A DNA stretch of 64,000 nt from Gymnothorax reevesii (GCA_029721435.1 CM056583.1:94059575-94123574), one strand, 5' to 3'. Positions 1 to 12,830 are shown, numbered from the stretch's first letter. A program made the numbers and translations. Notes: a model not told the origin generated them from the sequence alone.

Positions 1-59
1 ATGCGAACACCAACGGGTCCTCATATGTAAGCGCGTTTCCGCTCCTCCGAATTTAGCAC

Positions 60-1500
60 TGCAGCGGATGTGAGTGGGTGGAGCAATGGGCTTTCCTTGA
101 CGTCTGTCTGTTTAACATTACAAACGAAGCCAAATCGGTGAAGTGAGCTGGCCAGCCACGGAGCATATGTATTGAGCGACAAAAGAAACGCAAGTTAAAT
201 AAATGCAAACCGGAAAATAAGTTTGCGCGTAATTATTTTAAATCAAATTTATTACTAGCGTGGGCGCATTTATACTCGTTTTATCAACCTTTTCTTTGTT
301 TTGCGATAATTATGAGTACCCAGATAGCAAGCTCCTCCGCTCCGGATTTGCCTTGGCTCTGGAGCCAGGGCAGATCCGGAGCGGAGGTGCTTGCAATCTG
401 GGTAACCATAAGAGCACATTAACTAACTAAGTTAGCTAACTTGCGTTTCTTTTGTTGCTCAGTAAATTTTTGCCATTTTAATTGCTGAATGGCCGTAATA
501 CGTTATAATATGTTACTTAGCACCTCGATTGCTGCACTTCATGCAGCGCGAGAAAATGTACAGTAAGCTAAGGCAGCTGGTGTGACATCCTAGAACCATG
601 ACGCAGGCAACACTCACCTTACTTATTCAAATTAAAATGAAATGGTTAAATCCATGAATTGCATTGTGTATTGCCAGTACTTTGAATAGCACCAATTCGC
701 ATCACTCTATTCTGATGCTTTATGCTTAACGTGTCAGCTGAGTTGCATCTACCGCAACGTAATGTGCGTTTATAGCAGGAAATAAATTAATTTCGAACAC
801 TGCTTAGCGATCCATTTATCAGCCTAACCATTCTTCGTTGTTAAATTACTTACCGACCTTCATACATGATGACGAAACTTTTCGGCAACTTGTCTTGTGA
901 GATCCAAAATGAACTATTTTTGTTCATGATCCGAACCAAGTGGGTGGAACAACGCGCATTCCTTGCCGTCCGTCTGTGATGAACATTCTTTATGCGGCCA
1001 AGTCAATCAAGCGAGCCGGCGTTACGGTGCAAATATTTTATCCATTTTATTTTAATTGATGAATGGCCGTAATATACTCGATCGCCACACTCCCATTATG
1101 TAGTGCCACAAAATGTACAGTAAGCTAAGGCCGCTGTTGTGATATCCTAGAAGCATGTATACGCAGCTAACACTCACCTCACCTTTTCATTGTTCATGGT
1201 TATCATTGTAATGAGTTGTATATTTCCATTACTTTGAATAACACCAATTCACATGTCTGTATTTTGATTTGCGAACTGGTGATATCTTGACCGCAGTCAT
1301 CAACTGTCAGCTGTGTAGCATCTAAAGTAATGTCCATATGAGTGCATTTATTGCAATAGATAAATTCAGTTCGAACACTGCTTAGCAAACCATTTATTAA
1401 CCATTCTTCTGTCTAAAATGAATTACTGACTTTCATACTCGACGACGAAACTTTTCAGCAACTTGACAGATGACATCTAAAATTTTCATTTTTTGTGCAT
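60..1500. repeat. Diverged direct duplication (two units)
   Basis: Two collinear blocks, about 60-925 and 935-1500, share many matching stretches in the same order: a segment around 72-110 matches 940-977, 551-620 matches 1112-1183, and 780-915 matches 1350-1490. The second copy is shorter and diverged by substitutions and indels. No coding potential is visible. It is an old local duplication or two copies of an unrecognised repeat family. Confidence 0.6.
318..403. repeat. 86-bp near-perfect inverted repeat (hairpin)
   Basis: Arms 318-346 and 375-403 are reverse complements over 29 bp with two mismatches, and the centre (tgccttggctc / ggagccagggca) is also largely self-complementary, so nearly the whole block folds into one hairpin. 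It could be a tiny fold-back element. No source element was recognised. Confidence 0.75.
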
Positions 1501-2865
1501 GATCCGAATGTCCATGAAAGCACTGAACATGCATACACATTTTTTGCGGTACAGCCTTTATTAGATCGAAGTTTTGGGGAGGTGGAAACGTCAGAGTATA
1601 ATGAATCCGAACATCTAATGTTCGTGAGCAGCATCTGATATCAACCGGAGTGATGCAGGTAGATTCGACGGTGTGGCTGATTTTCATCTGAACGAAAATA
1701 AATACGAGATCTAAAAGAATGCAACAGTTGGTAGCGTATATGCACATTCTGTACCCCATGTCGGATGTAGCTGTCATCATCCATCTGCTCACCCCCACCA
1801 CCTGTCATATTTGTCACCCCCAAGGCATTATTTACATATATATATTAAAAATGTTTTCAAATAGATTTATTTTTGTTTTGTCAGTTTTTGATTTTTTTTG
1901 CCAGCTCTGCGTAACATTTGAAGATGAACTCAATCCTCAAAATCAAAAGGGGTTTAATGCTTAATTTTCGCAGAGCCGGCCATTATCATAAAATCTACCA
2001 CAAATACAATCGATGTTAACTCGCACTTGGAAATGAAACGTAGAGACGGTATTAAAATTATAACCGAGAAAGACTTTATTGGAAAGGGCTTTGGGGATGG
2101 ATAGAAAGGCACGGCCTCTGGTTCGCTGACATGCAGAAATTCATGGATGAAATGTTCAGTGCACTCCAAGAGGCTCAGATATCTGGGGAAGGACAGAAAA
2201 AAGGAGCTTTAAGGGGAAAATAACGCTGTACAACGTTCGTGACATTTCACGGTAGACCGATTATACTCCACGGAATGGTTATAAGTTACGTAAGCTAAAA
2301 GTAAATTAGCTTACCAGAATTTACACAAGTTTAACGCTCCTGACTTTAAAACATATCAGTTTATAAGGTAGGTGAAGTTCGTTGTGTTGTGTGTTCGGTT
2401 TATTGTCTTTAATCCGGAAAAAGATAATGGAATTCGCACGCAGACAAGTAAGAATTATCTGACTCCGATAATGTGGTTATTCGACGTTGAGCTAAAGAGA
2501 ACACGAGCCTGTGGCGTTTTTCCCAATAGCGTAGTTGCGGAAATTTATACGTCCATTCAGTCAGTGGTTCTAACTATGGAAGTCAGCATCTGTGACTTCG
2601 GGAAGCGCACCCCTGAGCAATGTCATATTAAAGTTACGCAACAGCAAGTCAACTATTTGGCCGAGATTTTTGAGTTGAAATCAATAGTATTACTTCCCTG
2701 TCAAGGTCGTTTTTAACATTTGTTATTGCATTTGTGTTTTAAAATAGAGTCTCAAACCATAATTAAACCTTTATCGGCGGCTATGCTTTGTGTTTCGTAC
2801 ATCAAGGTGCAGTCTGCAGTGGTCAGACTTCCATTTCCGGTGAAAAGTTATCGTGAACACGCACC
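1501..2865. other. No recognised gene or repeat
   Basis: AT-rich sequence with only short open frames. The longest, 2372-2716 (+, 114 codons), shows no motif I recognise and no gene context. I annotate nothing here. Confidence 0.5.
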
Positions 2866-3008
2866 CTAGGTCGGAGTTCCACGAGCCCGAGCCGTTGTCA
2901 TGGATACCTCGGATACCAGCGCGTTCATAAGCCCCACACTACGCATGTGTGAGCAAAAATCACACAGCGCATGTCCGCGTGGCTCCGGAAGCTTGGCCCC
3001 ATGTCGGC

Positions 3009-3178
3009 ACGCTGCGCCACTGAGCAATTTCCATTGAAATGAATGGGCGGCCATTTTCCAATTGTATATCCAGTGAAATATAAAACATCCTTGACGCTGC
3101 GCCACTGAGCAATTTCCATTGAAATGAATGGGCGGCCATTTTCCAATTGTATATCCAGTGAAATATAAAACATCCTTG
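3009..3178. repeat. Perfect 85-bp tandem duplication
   Basis: The 85-bp segment 3009-3093 is repeated exactly at 3094-3178. Identity suggests a recent slippage or unequal-exchange event, or an assembly duplication. Confidence 0.9.
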
Positions 3179-3467
3179 GTGCATCGTATGCACACTATTC
3201 ATACACAAATTGCCCAAGATGCAACGCGACGTAAACTGCCAAGAAAAAACTCGCGAGAAATAATAAGAAGCCACTTTAACTGCAAAACATCGGAACCTGT
3301 GGGAGACGACACGGCACCAGCTAGGAGCAGCGTCAATACAAACGTGAGTAAAATTCTTAATTTGTAATACGGGTCATATGTGGTAAAATAATATTCAGCT
3401 GAAGGTGTATTGAATGAATTATTTCAGAGTTGCAAAGATCGTTTCCGTCCGGTTATATACTGTCAGC

Positions 3468-3792
3468 ATGTTGGATCTAACTACGCGCATCTTGCTCGCT
3501 TGTCCGTTTCTTATAGGGGCAGATGAAGATACAGGGCGCCTCATCTCGTGGAGAGCCTGCAATGAGGCGCTCTTCCCAGTGGGGCTCAATGCGGCGGTCA
3601 GAGGATTTCAGTATGTAAACAATATTATCGGTGTATTGCAACGTTAGGAAATGCTTGTATTCAGTTAGGTCGATGTCGCCGATGTTATGTTTCTGTAGAA
3701 TGTTAATAAAGGACCATGGCCTGGAGGGCAAGGCGGAGCCACGGTGGATAAAACAGAAATGGGAGAACCTCAAACAGAAATATAAAGTAAGT
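3468..3792 (+). pseudogene. Harbinger-associated MYB/SANT-like protein remnant
   Basis: From the ATG at 3468 the frame reads as the start of a MYB/SANT-like DNA-binding protein (segments GADEDTGRLISWR and NEALF, then NAAVRGF). After a frame change, 3724-3786 encodes a WxxKWENLKQKYK motif typical of the third helix of such domains, followed directly by a splice-donor-like GTAAGT (3787-3792). PIF/Harbinger transposons carry a transposase and a separate MYB-like gene. The transposase remnant lies downstream on the opposite strand (about 5311-6230), which fits one element. The frame change shows it is not an intact ORF, unless an unseen intron explains it. Confidence 0.5.
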
Positions 3793-3799
3793 TGAAAAA

Positions 3800-4770
3800 T
3801 CATATGCACTGCAGTCAACACAAATGAAACAAGATGATGATGGGGATCGTGAGCTTAATCAAAATGTTAAAAAAAAATGCTTTTTGTATAATTCTGTTCT
3901 GAATTGGGAAAAAGTTAATAAAGTTGAGGGAAAAAGGCAGCGTTGTTGATTTTCCAAGTAATGAAAATGTAAGCGACAACAAGTGATATCAGAGTTGTGA
4001 CCAGCTGGTTTATTGCATGGTGTAATATCATATACTTTTACATTACTCTGGTCTGATTTTGCATAACAGCCTAGCACGAGAGAAAAAACTGTCAAGTACC
4101 ATGGAATACGCACACAAATTGCATTGCCTGAGAGAACCTAAATAATAATGGAAGGTGTTGCATCTGTTTTTTGCTCTGCAGAAATGTATTAAATATTGCA
4201 AGGGAACATGAAAAAGTGAAATATCAACCTGTTGACTAACTTCACTAAAAACCCCTCTTTTTCAGGTGGCAACGATCATACATGAATTGAGCAACTTCTT
4301 TTTAGCTGTCATTGTCCAGCACCATGTTTGATGGAGAGACCAATTGACTTCTACACTTAGCCATAGGTCTTCCAGCAATGTTTCTGTAATCATGACTTAT
4401 CCGCTTAGCAGGTCATTGGTTCACATAGTTTTAACAGAGCCCTGTTAGCCAGCGCGTTTCCAGGTAGATCAAGACGGGACTTCATGGTTATTGTAACAGC
4501 CCAGGTGGTTAAAGCACCCACTAAACCCACCCACTTCTCCCTGCCTGGCAGTCCTATACTTTACCTGTTTCCAGCTCTTATGACTCGGACGAGGGGTTGG
4601 ATTTTTAAGAGGCAATAATTAAAGAACTATAAGACAACTATGTACACCAGGGGTGAATCACTCTTAATATTTTAGATAAATCAGGAACTAAGAACTCCCT
4701 GGGCAGAGTAACACAAACCAAAAAAAAAAAAAAAAACTAACAAAAACCATGTTCTTGCAGCACTGCAATG
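3800..4770. other. Non-coding interior of the Harbinger remnant
   Basis: Between the MYB-like remnant and the minisatellite I see only short frames and a 15-20 bp A run near 4720. It is probably the decayed middle of the Harbinger element. Confidence 0.35.
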
Positions 4771-5310
4771 GGAACATCAGAAGCAAACACTTATGCTGCA
4801 AGTCTGTCCCTGAGGGTGTCCCCGGACCGCTGGAGTGGGAACATCAGAAGCGAACACTTATGCTGCTGGTCTGCCCCTGAGGGTGTCCCCGGACCGCTGG
4901 AGTGGGAACATCAGAAGCAAACACTTATGCTGCAAGTCTGTCCCTGAGGGTGTCCCCGGACCGCTGGAGTGGGAACATCAGGAGCAAACACTTATGCTGC
5001 AGCTCTGTCCCTGAGGGTGTCCCCGGACCGCTGGAGTGGGAACATCAGGAGCAAACACTTATGCTGCAAGTCTGTCCCTGAGGGTGTCCCCGGACCGCTG
5101 GAGTGGGAACATCAGGAGCAAACACTTATGCTGCTGGTCTGCCCCTGAGGGTGTCCCCGGACCGCTGGAGTGGGAACATCAGGAGCAAACACTTATGCTG
5201 CAAGTCTGTCCCTGAGGGTGTCCCCGGACCGCTGGAGTGGGAACATCAGGAGCAAACACTTATGCTGCAAGTCTGTCCCTGAGGGTGTCCCCGGACCGCT
5301 GGAGTGGCTC
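4771..5310. repeat. 67-bp minisatellite, about 8 copies
   Basis: The phrase ggaacatcag recurs every 67 bp from 4771 (4771, 4838, 4905, 4972 and so on) through about 5306. Copies differ at few sites, and two subtypes are visible (ctgcaagtctgtccc and ctgctggtctgcccc). The array runs straight into the C-terminal end of the Harbinger transposase frame on the minus strand, so the repeat seems to have grown from the gene's 3' end. Confidence 0.9.
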
Positions 5311-6230
5311 GTGGGCTTCAACATCATCAGTATCATCGCCATCATCCCCGTCATCCTCGTCTTTGACCTGAGGCTCCAAGACATCCCCATTTTCGAGGCA
5401 GACGTTGTGCAGGAAAAGGCAGGCACAGATGACCTCAGGCACAAACTCCACCTTCGCCTCCAGTGCCTTCAGGAAAATTAAGTGCCACCTGGTCTTGAGG
5501 ACCCCAATTGCCCTCTCCACCGCACACCGTGCCCTGGACAGCCTGGTGTTGTACCTGGTCTCCACAGGATTCCGGACAGGCTCCTGGAATGGCTCTGCCA
5601 AGCACGGGAATCCGCCATCGCTCAGCAGACACCATCCTGGAGGTGGGTACAGTTGGTGACCATACAAGGGGCTGCACCTCAGGACCCGGGCATCATGGAC
5701 GCAGCCAGGGAAGCCCACCACCACATCCAGAAAGCGACCCTTGTGGTTGCAGATGGCCATGAACTGGACCGAGTTGAACAGCTTCCTGTTATAATAGTCC
5801 ACTGCAAACCGCCCAGGTGGAACAATGTGGACATGGCAGCCATCAATGCTCCCACCCACCCAACCAAAGGCTGGGGAACCAGACAGCTGCTGGAACCCGG
5901 CTCCAATCTCCTGCAGCTTATCCGGGGTGGGGAGGTGGATGAGCCTCCTTGACCCGGTGGATCATGTCATGGCATGTGGTGCGGGGAATGTCAAAGGCCT
6001 CTGGCACGACCCGGTAGGACGTTCCGAAGGCCAGCCAGTACACAAACACCAGCACCTCTATCGACTTCCCCCATCCATGGTCGTTCTCTCCCAGGAGATG
6101 GATAAGGCTCTCCAGCAATGACCCTCATGGGCGAAAGTCCTTCCGCAGGTCACCTCCCTCAAAATACAGGCGCAACAGGGGACCCTGGGGATTCACCCTG
6201 CAGTGTGGCCCTCTCGAACCCAACTATAAA
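5260..6230 (-). pseudogene. PIF/Harbinger transposase (broken)
   Basis: The minus-strand frame from 5859 down carries the Harbinger DDE nuclease core: GSIDGCHV (first Asp), a GxxHDARVL-like block, LLSDGGFPC (second Asp) and RCAVERAIGVLKTRW (Glu), then an acidic tail. The N-terminal part is in another frame at 5918-6118 (EVLVFVYWLAFGTSYRVVPEAFDIPRTT spans a helix-turn-helix-like region), and a stop precedes it near 6120. So at least one frameshift and one stop interrupt the gene. The family cuts and pastes DNA using this nuclease plus a MYB-like partner, whose remnant sits at 3468-3792. The frame ends inside the 67-bp minisatellite. Confidence 0.8.
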
Positions 6231-6239
6231 GGACAATAT

Positions 6240-8272
6240 TTTAAATTATTAATTGGACTATGTATCGAATGTTGTTAAATAATTTCATATACATTGTTAA
6301 CTATTTAATGCAATTAGTTACAGAGCCATTTTCTTAAACTATATGATAATGTAATTATTTATTAAACTTTAAAGAAAAGTGATTGAAGTAATTTATTAAA
6401 TTTCTCATAGGAATATTTCTATGAAATTATTGCATTTTGACTGTTTTTTTAAAGATTAAATTCACATTTGCCATCTTATTATTTTGTATCTTATTTTAAT
6501 ACAGCTGAGCTCAAATGTTCCCCTTTATGCAGAATACAAATAAAGGAGTTTTTTTTCCCCTGTTGTGCAAGAGCTTAATTAATACTTCATCACTCAGTAT
6601 TTGTATTGCAGATACTGGCCAAAATGGTTCAATTGAAGTAAAACATTCAAAAATTCAATTACAGAATCAATTTAGCCATTACATTTCGGTATTCATGAAT
6701 TCAGGTGTATATAACTGCGCTAAGGTGTTAATGTGAATTGTGAATGTAGGCCACTTTTTCCCTACAATTTCATTTGCGGAGCATTTGGCGCGTTCTGCCC
6801 ATTATACGTAACTGTTTGGGTTTAAGTTTTGTTTCAAGTAGAAATACGAAAACATTATGCATGATAATTAACATTAAATGGTAATTTAAAGATTACTTTC
6901 TTCGTGGTCATTCTTTGGTTGACAACTGTTTTCTGGTTGAAGCCAGGTTAACATTTCACTCTCATCTGTTCACATCATCCACTGGGAGTAAGTAAACTGA
7001 GTGAAAGTAGAAACTTGTTTTTAAATGGTATCTTACCTATGATGAATATTCATAAGCGCACAGATGAAACGCTGACGGCGGGCCGATTGACTCCGTTTGT
7101 AGCAATGCCACATAATAATGTAGCTGATTCTCGGGGAGGCAGGAAGCTATTAGTTTCCATGCATTAAATTGCTATTATTAAAATTAGAAGTACTATCCTC
7201 CTTGTCATGGCTCCATTCTATATCGGTAGCCCCACAATTGTTATACCATCTTCCATTGCTATTTTCCGTTGTTTAACTGATTCTAGATCAGTTGGCTGTA
7301 AAATTGATCAGCGGACATTACGCACCATTCAGTAACAAATTGGATTCTGCCGCGAAGTAGGGATTTTCGGTTGGCATAAGGATATTTTCACTTTTGCTCC
7401 GGAGGTGTAAATATTTTGGACACTTGAAAGAACTGGATGCGGTAAAAGTGAAACCCGACTGACCGCACGGACTTATTTTTTTTTATTTTACGGAGCTGTA
7501 CTAAAGAAAGCGATTGCTTATTGCCTGTGAGGTTGGGTGTTGTGCAATATAGCGGTGTTACAAATATTCCTTGGTCTGCGCTGCATTTCTTCCGTTTTTG
7601 TTTTTTTTTTTTATTTTTAGGCGGTACTAAATCCACTTAATTGTTATGATCAAGCCCATGTTTTGTTTGTAACTTAAGCCAATATACGTTGGGGTGAATG
7701 TTACACGTTGTGTCCTTGGCCGCATCTTCAGCAGGTAAGGCATAACGGCGAAATGCCGGTCGGGGGGTCGAAAACTGCTATTTTAGGTTGGCTAAACATC
7801 CTGTTTCAATCCCCTCAAAACGAATACACATTTTCCCCCTTTGGTCTTCCGCGTATCGTTAGGTTAAGAGGACTTAGATCACAATGGAAAATATTAATTT
7901 CTCAAACGGGTTCATTCATAAATCATTATTTTATACCACACAGATGATGGCGGTAATACACAAATTGGTGTGTAATTCACCATACTATTCAAAAGAAGAA
8001 GAAGAAGGAAGGGTCCGCTCCTAGGGAGAACCGAGTAGTGCGACTAGTGTGGAGGGAAAGTAGTATGTAGACCGTAGAGCGCGGTTTCGAACACGGCCAT
8101 TGAATACTACTTGTGTACTACTTCAGTACACTTAAAGTGTACACTTTCTAAAAGTATACATTAAATATATTACTTTTTGTGCTTAATTTGCAAAAGTATA
8201 TTTGTAATAACTTTAGTATGCAACAAATATACTTTTAATATAATTAAGTGTAATACTTTTTCACCTGGGTTA
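6240..8272. other. AT-rich spacer, no recognised gene
   Basis: Strongly AT-rich from 6240 to about 6900. Around 7985-8010 there is a short AAG run, and 8095-8260 is rich in short inverted motifs (such as cttaaagtgtacac) that may be a decayed MITE. No supported coding frame. Confidence 0.4.
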
Positions 8273-9566
8273 TTCTCAACTTGCGCCGATCGGCCAAATC
8301 ATTACAACCAGCAGCGAGAGTAGGAAACGATTGACTTTTGTCCTGCACACTTGCCGGTGTTCGGGAAAATATGATGAATTGTGCATTAGTTTGCTAGCCA
8401 GCTAGTCAACTAGCTTGACCTCGTTCGTTAATTTTACGTACGTTTCGGTTTTCGAGTTTCCTTGTTCTCAACTTGCGCCGATCGGCCAAATCATTACAAC
8501 TAGCAGCGAGAGTAGGAAACGATTGACTTTTGTCCTCCACACTTGCCGGTACCAAGGAAAATAAGTTGAATTATGCATTAGTTGGCTAGCCAGCTAGTTA
8601 ACTAGCTTGGCCCTGTTAATTAATATTACGTGCGTTTCGGTTTTCGAGTTTCCTTGTTCTCAACTTGCGCCGATTAGCCAAATCGTTACAACCAGCAGCG
8701 AGAGTAGGAAACGATTGACTTTTGTCCTGCACACTTGCCGGTACCCAGGAAAATATGTTGAATTGTGCATTAGTTTGCTAGCCAGCTAGTTAACTAGCTT
8801 AGCCCTGTTAATTAATATTACGTGCGTTTCGGTTTTCGAGTTTCCTTGTTCTCAACTTGCGCCGATTAGCCAAATCATTACAACTAGCAGCGAGAGTAGG
8901 AAACGATTGACTTTTGTCCTCCACACTTGCCGGTACCAAGGAAAATAAGTTGAATTATGCATTAGTTGGCTAGCCAGCTAGTTAACTAGCTTGGCCCTGT
9001 TAATTAATATTACGTGCGTTTCGGTTTTCGAGTTTCCTTGTTCTCAACTTGCGCCGATTAGCCAAATCATTACAACTAGCAGCGAGAGTAGGAAACGATT
9101 GACTTTTGTCCTCCACACTTGCCGGTACCAAGGAAAATAAGTTGAATTATGCATTAGTTGGCTAGCCAGCTAGTTAACTAGCTTGGCCCTGTTAATTAAT
9201 ATTACGTGCGTTTCGGTTTTCGAGTTTCCTTGTTCTCAACTTGCGCCGATTAGCCAAATCATTACAACCAGCAGCGAGAGTAGGAAACGATTGACTTTTG
9301 TCCTGCACACTTGCCGGTACCCAGGAAAATATGTTGAATTGTGCATTAGTTTGCTAGCCAGCTAGTTAACTAGCTTAGCCCTGTTAATTAATTTTTCGTG
9401 CGTTTCGGTTTCCCTGTTCTCAACTTGCGCCGATCGGCCAAATCATTACAACCAGCAGTGAGACTTGGAAACGATTGACTTTTGTCCTGCACACTTGCCG
9501 GTACCCAGGAAAATATGTTGAATTGTGCATTAGTTCGCTAGCCAGCTTGTCAACTAGCTAGCGTTC
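8273..9566. repeat. 192-bp tandem satellite, 7 copies
   Basis: The phrase ttctcaacttgcgccgat recurs at 8273, 8465, 8657, 8849, 9041, 9233 and 9417, a 192-bp period (184 for the sixth interval, which has a short deletion). Each unit holds an internal palindrome-rich stretch (gctagccagctagttaac). Units fall into two subtypes, differing for instance at ggtacccagg versus ggtaccaagg. Short open frames at 8607 and 9183 are repeats of the same unit and are not credible genes. Confidence 0.92.
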
Positions 9567-10467
9567 ACTACAATGGATGTGGTTACCCTACACACAGCCC
9601 ATAAAATAAATTGTTCACTTTTTCTTGTGTGTTTATCGCTAATAGGCTACTGAAATAATGAGCAAGTTAGCAACATAGCTTACAACACAAAAGTGATATC
9701 GAACGTTGTAATGCAATAGCTAGCTAGGTAGATAGCCAACTGGTTATCTGGTTAAAAGGCTAAACTTCGCGGAGACTGAAATAGCGAGCTTAAAGTCTTG
9801 AAACAAAGGTAACCTAACAAGTCAGCTGAGCACTGAGCAGTTCGTTGCGCGCAGGGATATTTAGTGCTGCGGCCTGACATAGTGGGTTACAGTAGTTTTA
9901 TACCGGCATGGAACGCGGCTCAGCCAATCACATTTAAGGATGGGAAGTACCCGTTTTATAAAGAGTAATAAACTACAGAGGTGTACTTGTAGATAAAATT
10001 TCATAATATTTCTGAGTCTTCCGACTTGCAATGCTTAAAAAATAGTTGTTAGTGTTTGACGCAACCCCTTGTTGACCGTATCGTGGATTTTTAATCAAGC
10101 GGTGCCTTGTTATGTCACGTGATCCGGAATACAATAAAGTGATCCGGAACTGTCATAATGACACACAACATGTTTTATGACATTTCTCTCTGAAATTGTA
10201 AGTGTTTCAAGTGCTTCCTTTTGTGGTTATAAGATGAAACATTACTCAATCGGAATACAACATAAGTTTGGTTTATTTCCTTGGAGAAACCTATGCAGTC
10301 GATCTTTCGTTAGTGATCCGGAACGGTCACACTCACTGTACATGTACTGTACAGCTCTGTATGAAGATGTATCCCAAATCCCTTCATTGTACCAGTTTTC
10401 TCTAGAATCGGTGGCGAGATTCAGTAGGAAGATAACGGAAAATGATTCTGGTTCTGGCTGCGAATTT
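9567..10467. other. No recognised gene
   Basis: Unique-looking sequence. The motif gtgatccgga recurs at about 10119, 10140 and 10314. A 110-codon frame at 10177-10509 runs into the inverted repeat that follows and shows no recognisable motif. Confidence 0.4.
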
Positions 10468-10700
10468 CAAAAGGCAAATGGAGGAATGGAACACATCGTA
10501 CCAATCTAACGTAATTAAATCTTACAAACGCATTCTGACCTTTGCTAATTTCCCTATTCAACCTCAAAACCGATACTGCCCTCCATGCGTGTTCACTGTA
10601 GTATCGGTTGCGAGATTGAATAGGGAAATTAAAAACACATTCCGACCATTGCTATGAGTCTTTCACGCTAGATTGGAACAATGTGTTACATTCCTCTATC
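10468..10700. repeat. Imperfect inverted repeat of about 230 bp
   Basis: Outer arms about 10470-10500 and 10667-10698 are reverse complements with mismatches. Inner arms 10547-10580 (aatttccctattcaacctc) and about 10602-10636 are also complementary. The block looks like a fold-back or MITE-type element, diverged from palindromy. Confidence 0.65.
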
Positions 10701-11258
10701 ACTATGGACTCTCACAACCGCTACCAAAGAAAATAAGCGTGGAGGACTGAAACAAACCGAACCAATGAAGAGTGAAAGATTAGCCTAATAATTGTCGGAT
10801 TGTGCTCATAATCCAAAATTGAATGGAACTTTTTAAAAGACCGGGATGCTAGCTAGGGCGAGCGCAGCATATGCATCCGCTATACTATGATTTCTATTGA
10901 ACCCATTAGACTGTCGGCCTCAAAGTTATATTCAAACCCTGTACGACTTTCTGACACGTACACACTAGGGCTGTCAATCTTCCCCTTAGATCAGATTAGA
11001 ATTTCTAATGTTTCTTAAGTTAAATATTCAAATTTAATGTTTTTTTAAGCTCATTATGTACACTCATTCCAGGTATTACCAGCTTATTATTATATCCCGC
11101 TTCCACCAGAGGGCACTCTAACCAAATGTGTTCTGTAACTATTGCAACAAGTTTTCCCAACTCAATATAAAACTTCATGACGGGAAATCGAAATATTGTA
11201 AGGCCAGAGAAATATATATAGATATAAGGCCAAAAATGTACATTTAATAAATGCATAG

Positions 11259-11300
11259 TAGGGCTGTCGGAACAAATTCGCTATTCGAATAGAAACAGTC
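11259..11300. repeat. hAT-like terminal inverted repeat (left end)
   Basis: Begins tagggctgtcgg and includes a gctattcgaatagaa block. The reverse complement of the same end (tagggctgtt, then cgctattcgaatagaa) lies at about 29075-29116. The two could be the ends of one hAT-like element split by about 17 kb of nested insertions, or ends of two elements of one family. No convincing 8-bp target duplication was found. Confidence 0.5.
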
Positions 11301-11336
11301 GAGCAAGTTATGCAAAAACGAGGTTATTCATGGCTG

Positions 11337-11531
11337 CTATAACCGGGGCGCCTCTTCGCCCCCTGTTAACAGTTCCGCGTACTCCGAGTAATGCATTAAA
11401 TGGGGGTGTGCGCTCGGGTTGCTCGTGGTCGAGTGGTACTTAAATGACGCCTTGCATAACTTGCAAATGACAGTTTCACTTATTTTCAGTTTTTTTTTTT
11501 TTTTTATGATGGAAAGCCAAACACTTTCCAC
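11337..11531 (-). pseudogene. hAT transposase BED zinc-finger fragment
   Basis: The frame encodes VICKLCKASFKYH, TSN and HPHLMH, matching the CxxC ... TSN ... HxxxxH layout of BED zinc fingers at the N-terminus of hAT transposases. Only about 60 codons remain and the rest of the transposase is not visible. It lies next to the hAT-like end at 11259, which suggests an internally deleted element. Confidence 0.5.
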
Positions 11532-11659
11532 ACGACGCTTTTTAGGTTTTCAGGAGTTGTGATCTCCTGCTCCCTTGCTTCTGGTGCGCTGCATGCCAAC
11601 AGCAATTGTTCCATTTTTCCACTCCCTGCCAAAATCATGCCAAAAAAAGAGTTAGTGTT

Positions 11660-12830
11660 TTTTTGGTTTTTCGAGTGAAGCACTGGTGAATGTGAGTATT
11701 TTTTTTGTTGTCTTTTCAATATGAAGTTCAGAGATGCTGTAAAAACCATCAAGAATAACAGAAAACCAGAATTTAACAGTTGCTTTTCCAGGCATCTCGA
11801 AGCCATGTGGGTATCCAAGAAGCAATGTTCTGGAATGAATCTTCATGCAAGGAAATCTCCCCGCAGCTTGTGTTCTTGCATGTTGGAATTGACTTGATCC
11901 CGGACGAAAGTCACCCTGGTCCTTTCCTGCTGCAAACCCAGGACCATGAAGATATTCTACATTTTTACTGAATGTTTGATCATGGAAACAGTTGAAATTA
12001 AGTAGAAATAGAAGGTTTTGAGGCTGGAGACAACAAATATTCTGTATTAGGTCAGATGGCATGACTTTGAATGTTGTGGCTCAGGAACCTGATGTCGTTG
12101 GACAAAAATTTTAGGGTGCAGATAGGGCCAATGTTTGAGGGTCTTGCTGTTTTTATATCTGTTTGGCATTGGTTTTACATGAGGATCCATTTCTTCTGAT
12201 CATTCTGCAAAAAACAGCTTCTTAATTGATGGACAGATGGCAGAGCTGTGCCATTCTAAAAACTGAGGCCGAGCGGAGAAAACGTGTTTGTGATGCAATG
12301 CATTTTCTATTGAAGTTTGGATGTTTGGCGCCACCTATCGCAGAAAATAGATTCATTTGCATAGATTCAACTGTTGTTTCTGTTAGCTTTTTGCCCCAAA
12401 ATCCATATACAAAATATTGGAAAAAAGTCCATTTTGACCCTGCAACAATTTTTACCACCAGTTTCTGACATGCGACCTTAAACGAATAAACAGAATAAAT
12501 TGGCATGCTCCAAACTTGGAATTATTGAGGACAGGTCTACCTTAGCTAACATTGTAATCTCTGATTTACAATAAACCGACTTACTTTAGTGAAGATATCA
12601 CTTAATATTTCACTGAATGACCAGAATAAATTGTCAAACGCAATCACGGAAGCAAGGCATGACAGAGGTAGAATAGCTGACGTCTGTATGCTGCATTTGA
12701 ATTTGATTAAAATTATTCCGCAATTGGATCCTTTTCTGAGTGCTGGTTAACTTTTTACATTAAATAGCTCACGAAATGAATTTATACCAACAAAAAAGGA
12801 CATTAGGAAATTACTCGACAGTATACGGGG
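11660..12830. other. Unassigned sequence inside the hAT/Tc1 nest
   Basis: Only short frames occur, on both strands. A 95-codon frame at 12222-12506 overlaps an 80-codon frame on the other strand, which is typical of chance. Nothing supportable. Confidence 0.35.

Noticed and set aside
2372..2716. 114-codon plus-strand frame as a host gene
   Set aside because: No domain, no splice context, no supporting neighbour; length compatible with chance.
8273..9566. CRISPR-like array
   Set aside because: The repeats are contiguous 192-bp units without distinct spacers, in a eukaryotic context with no cas genes.
12222..12506. Pair of overlapping ~90-codon frames on opposite strands
   Set aside because: Mutually exclusive shadows with no recognisable motif.
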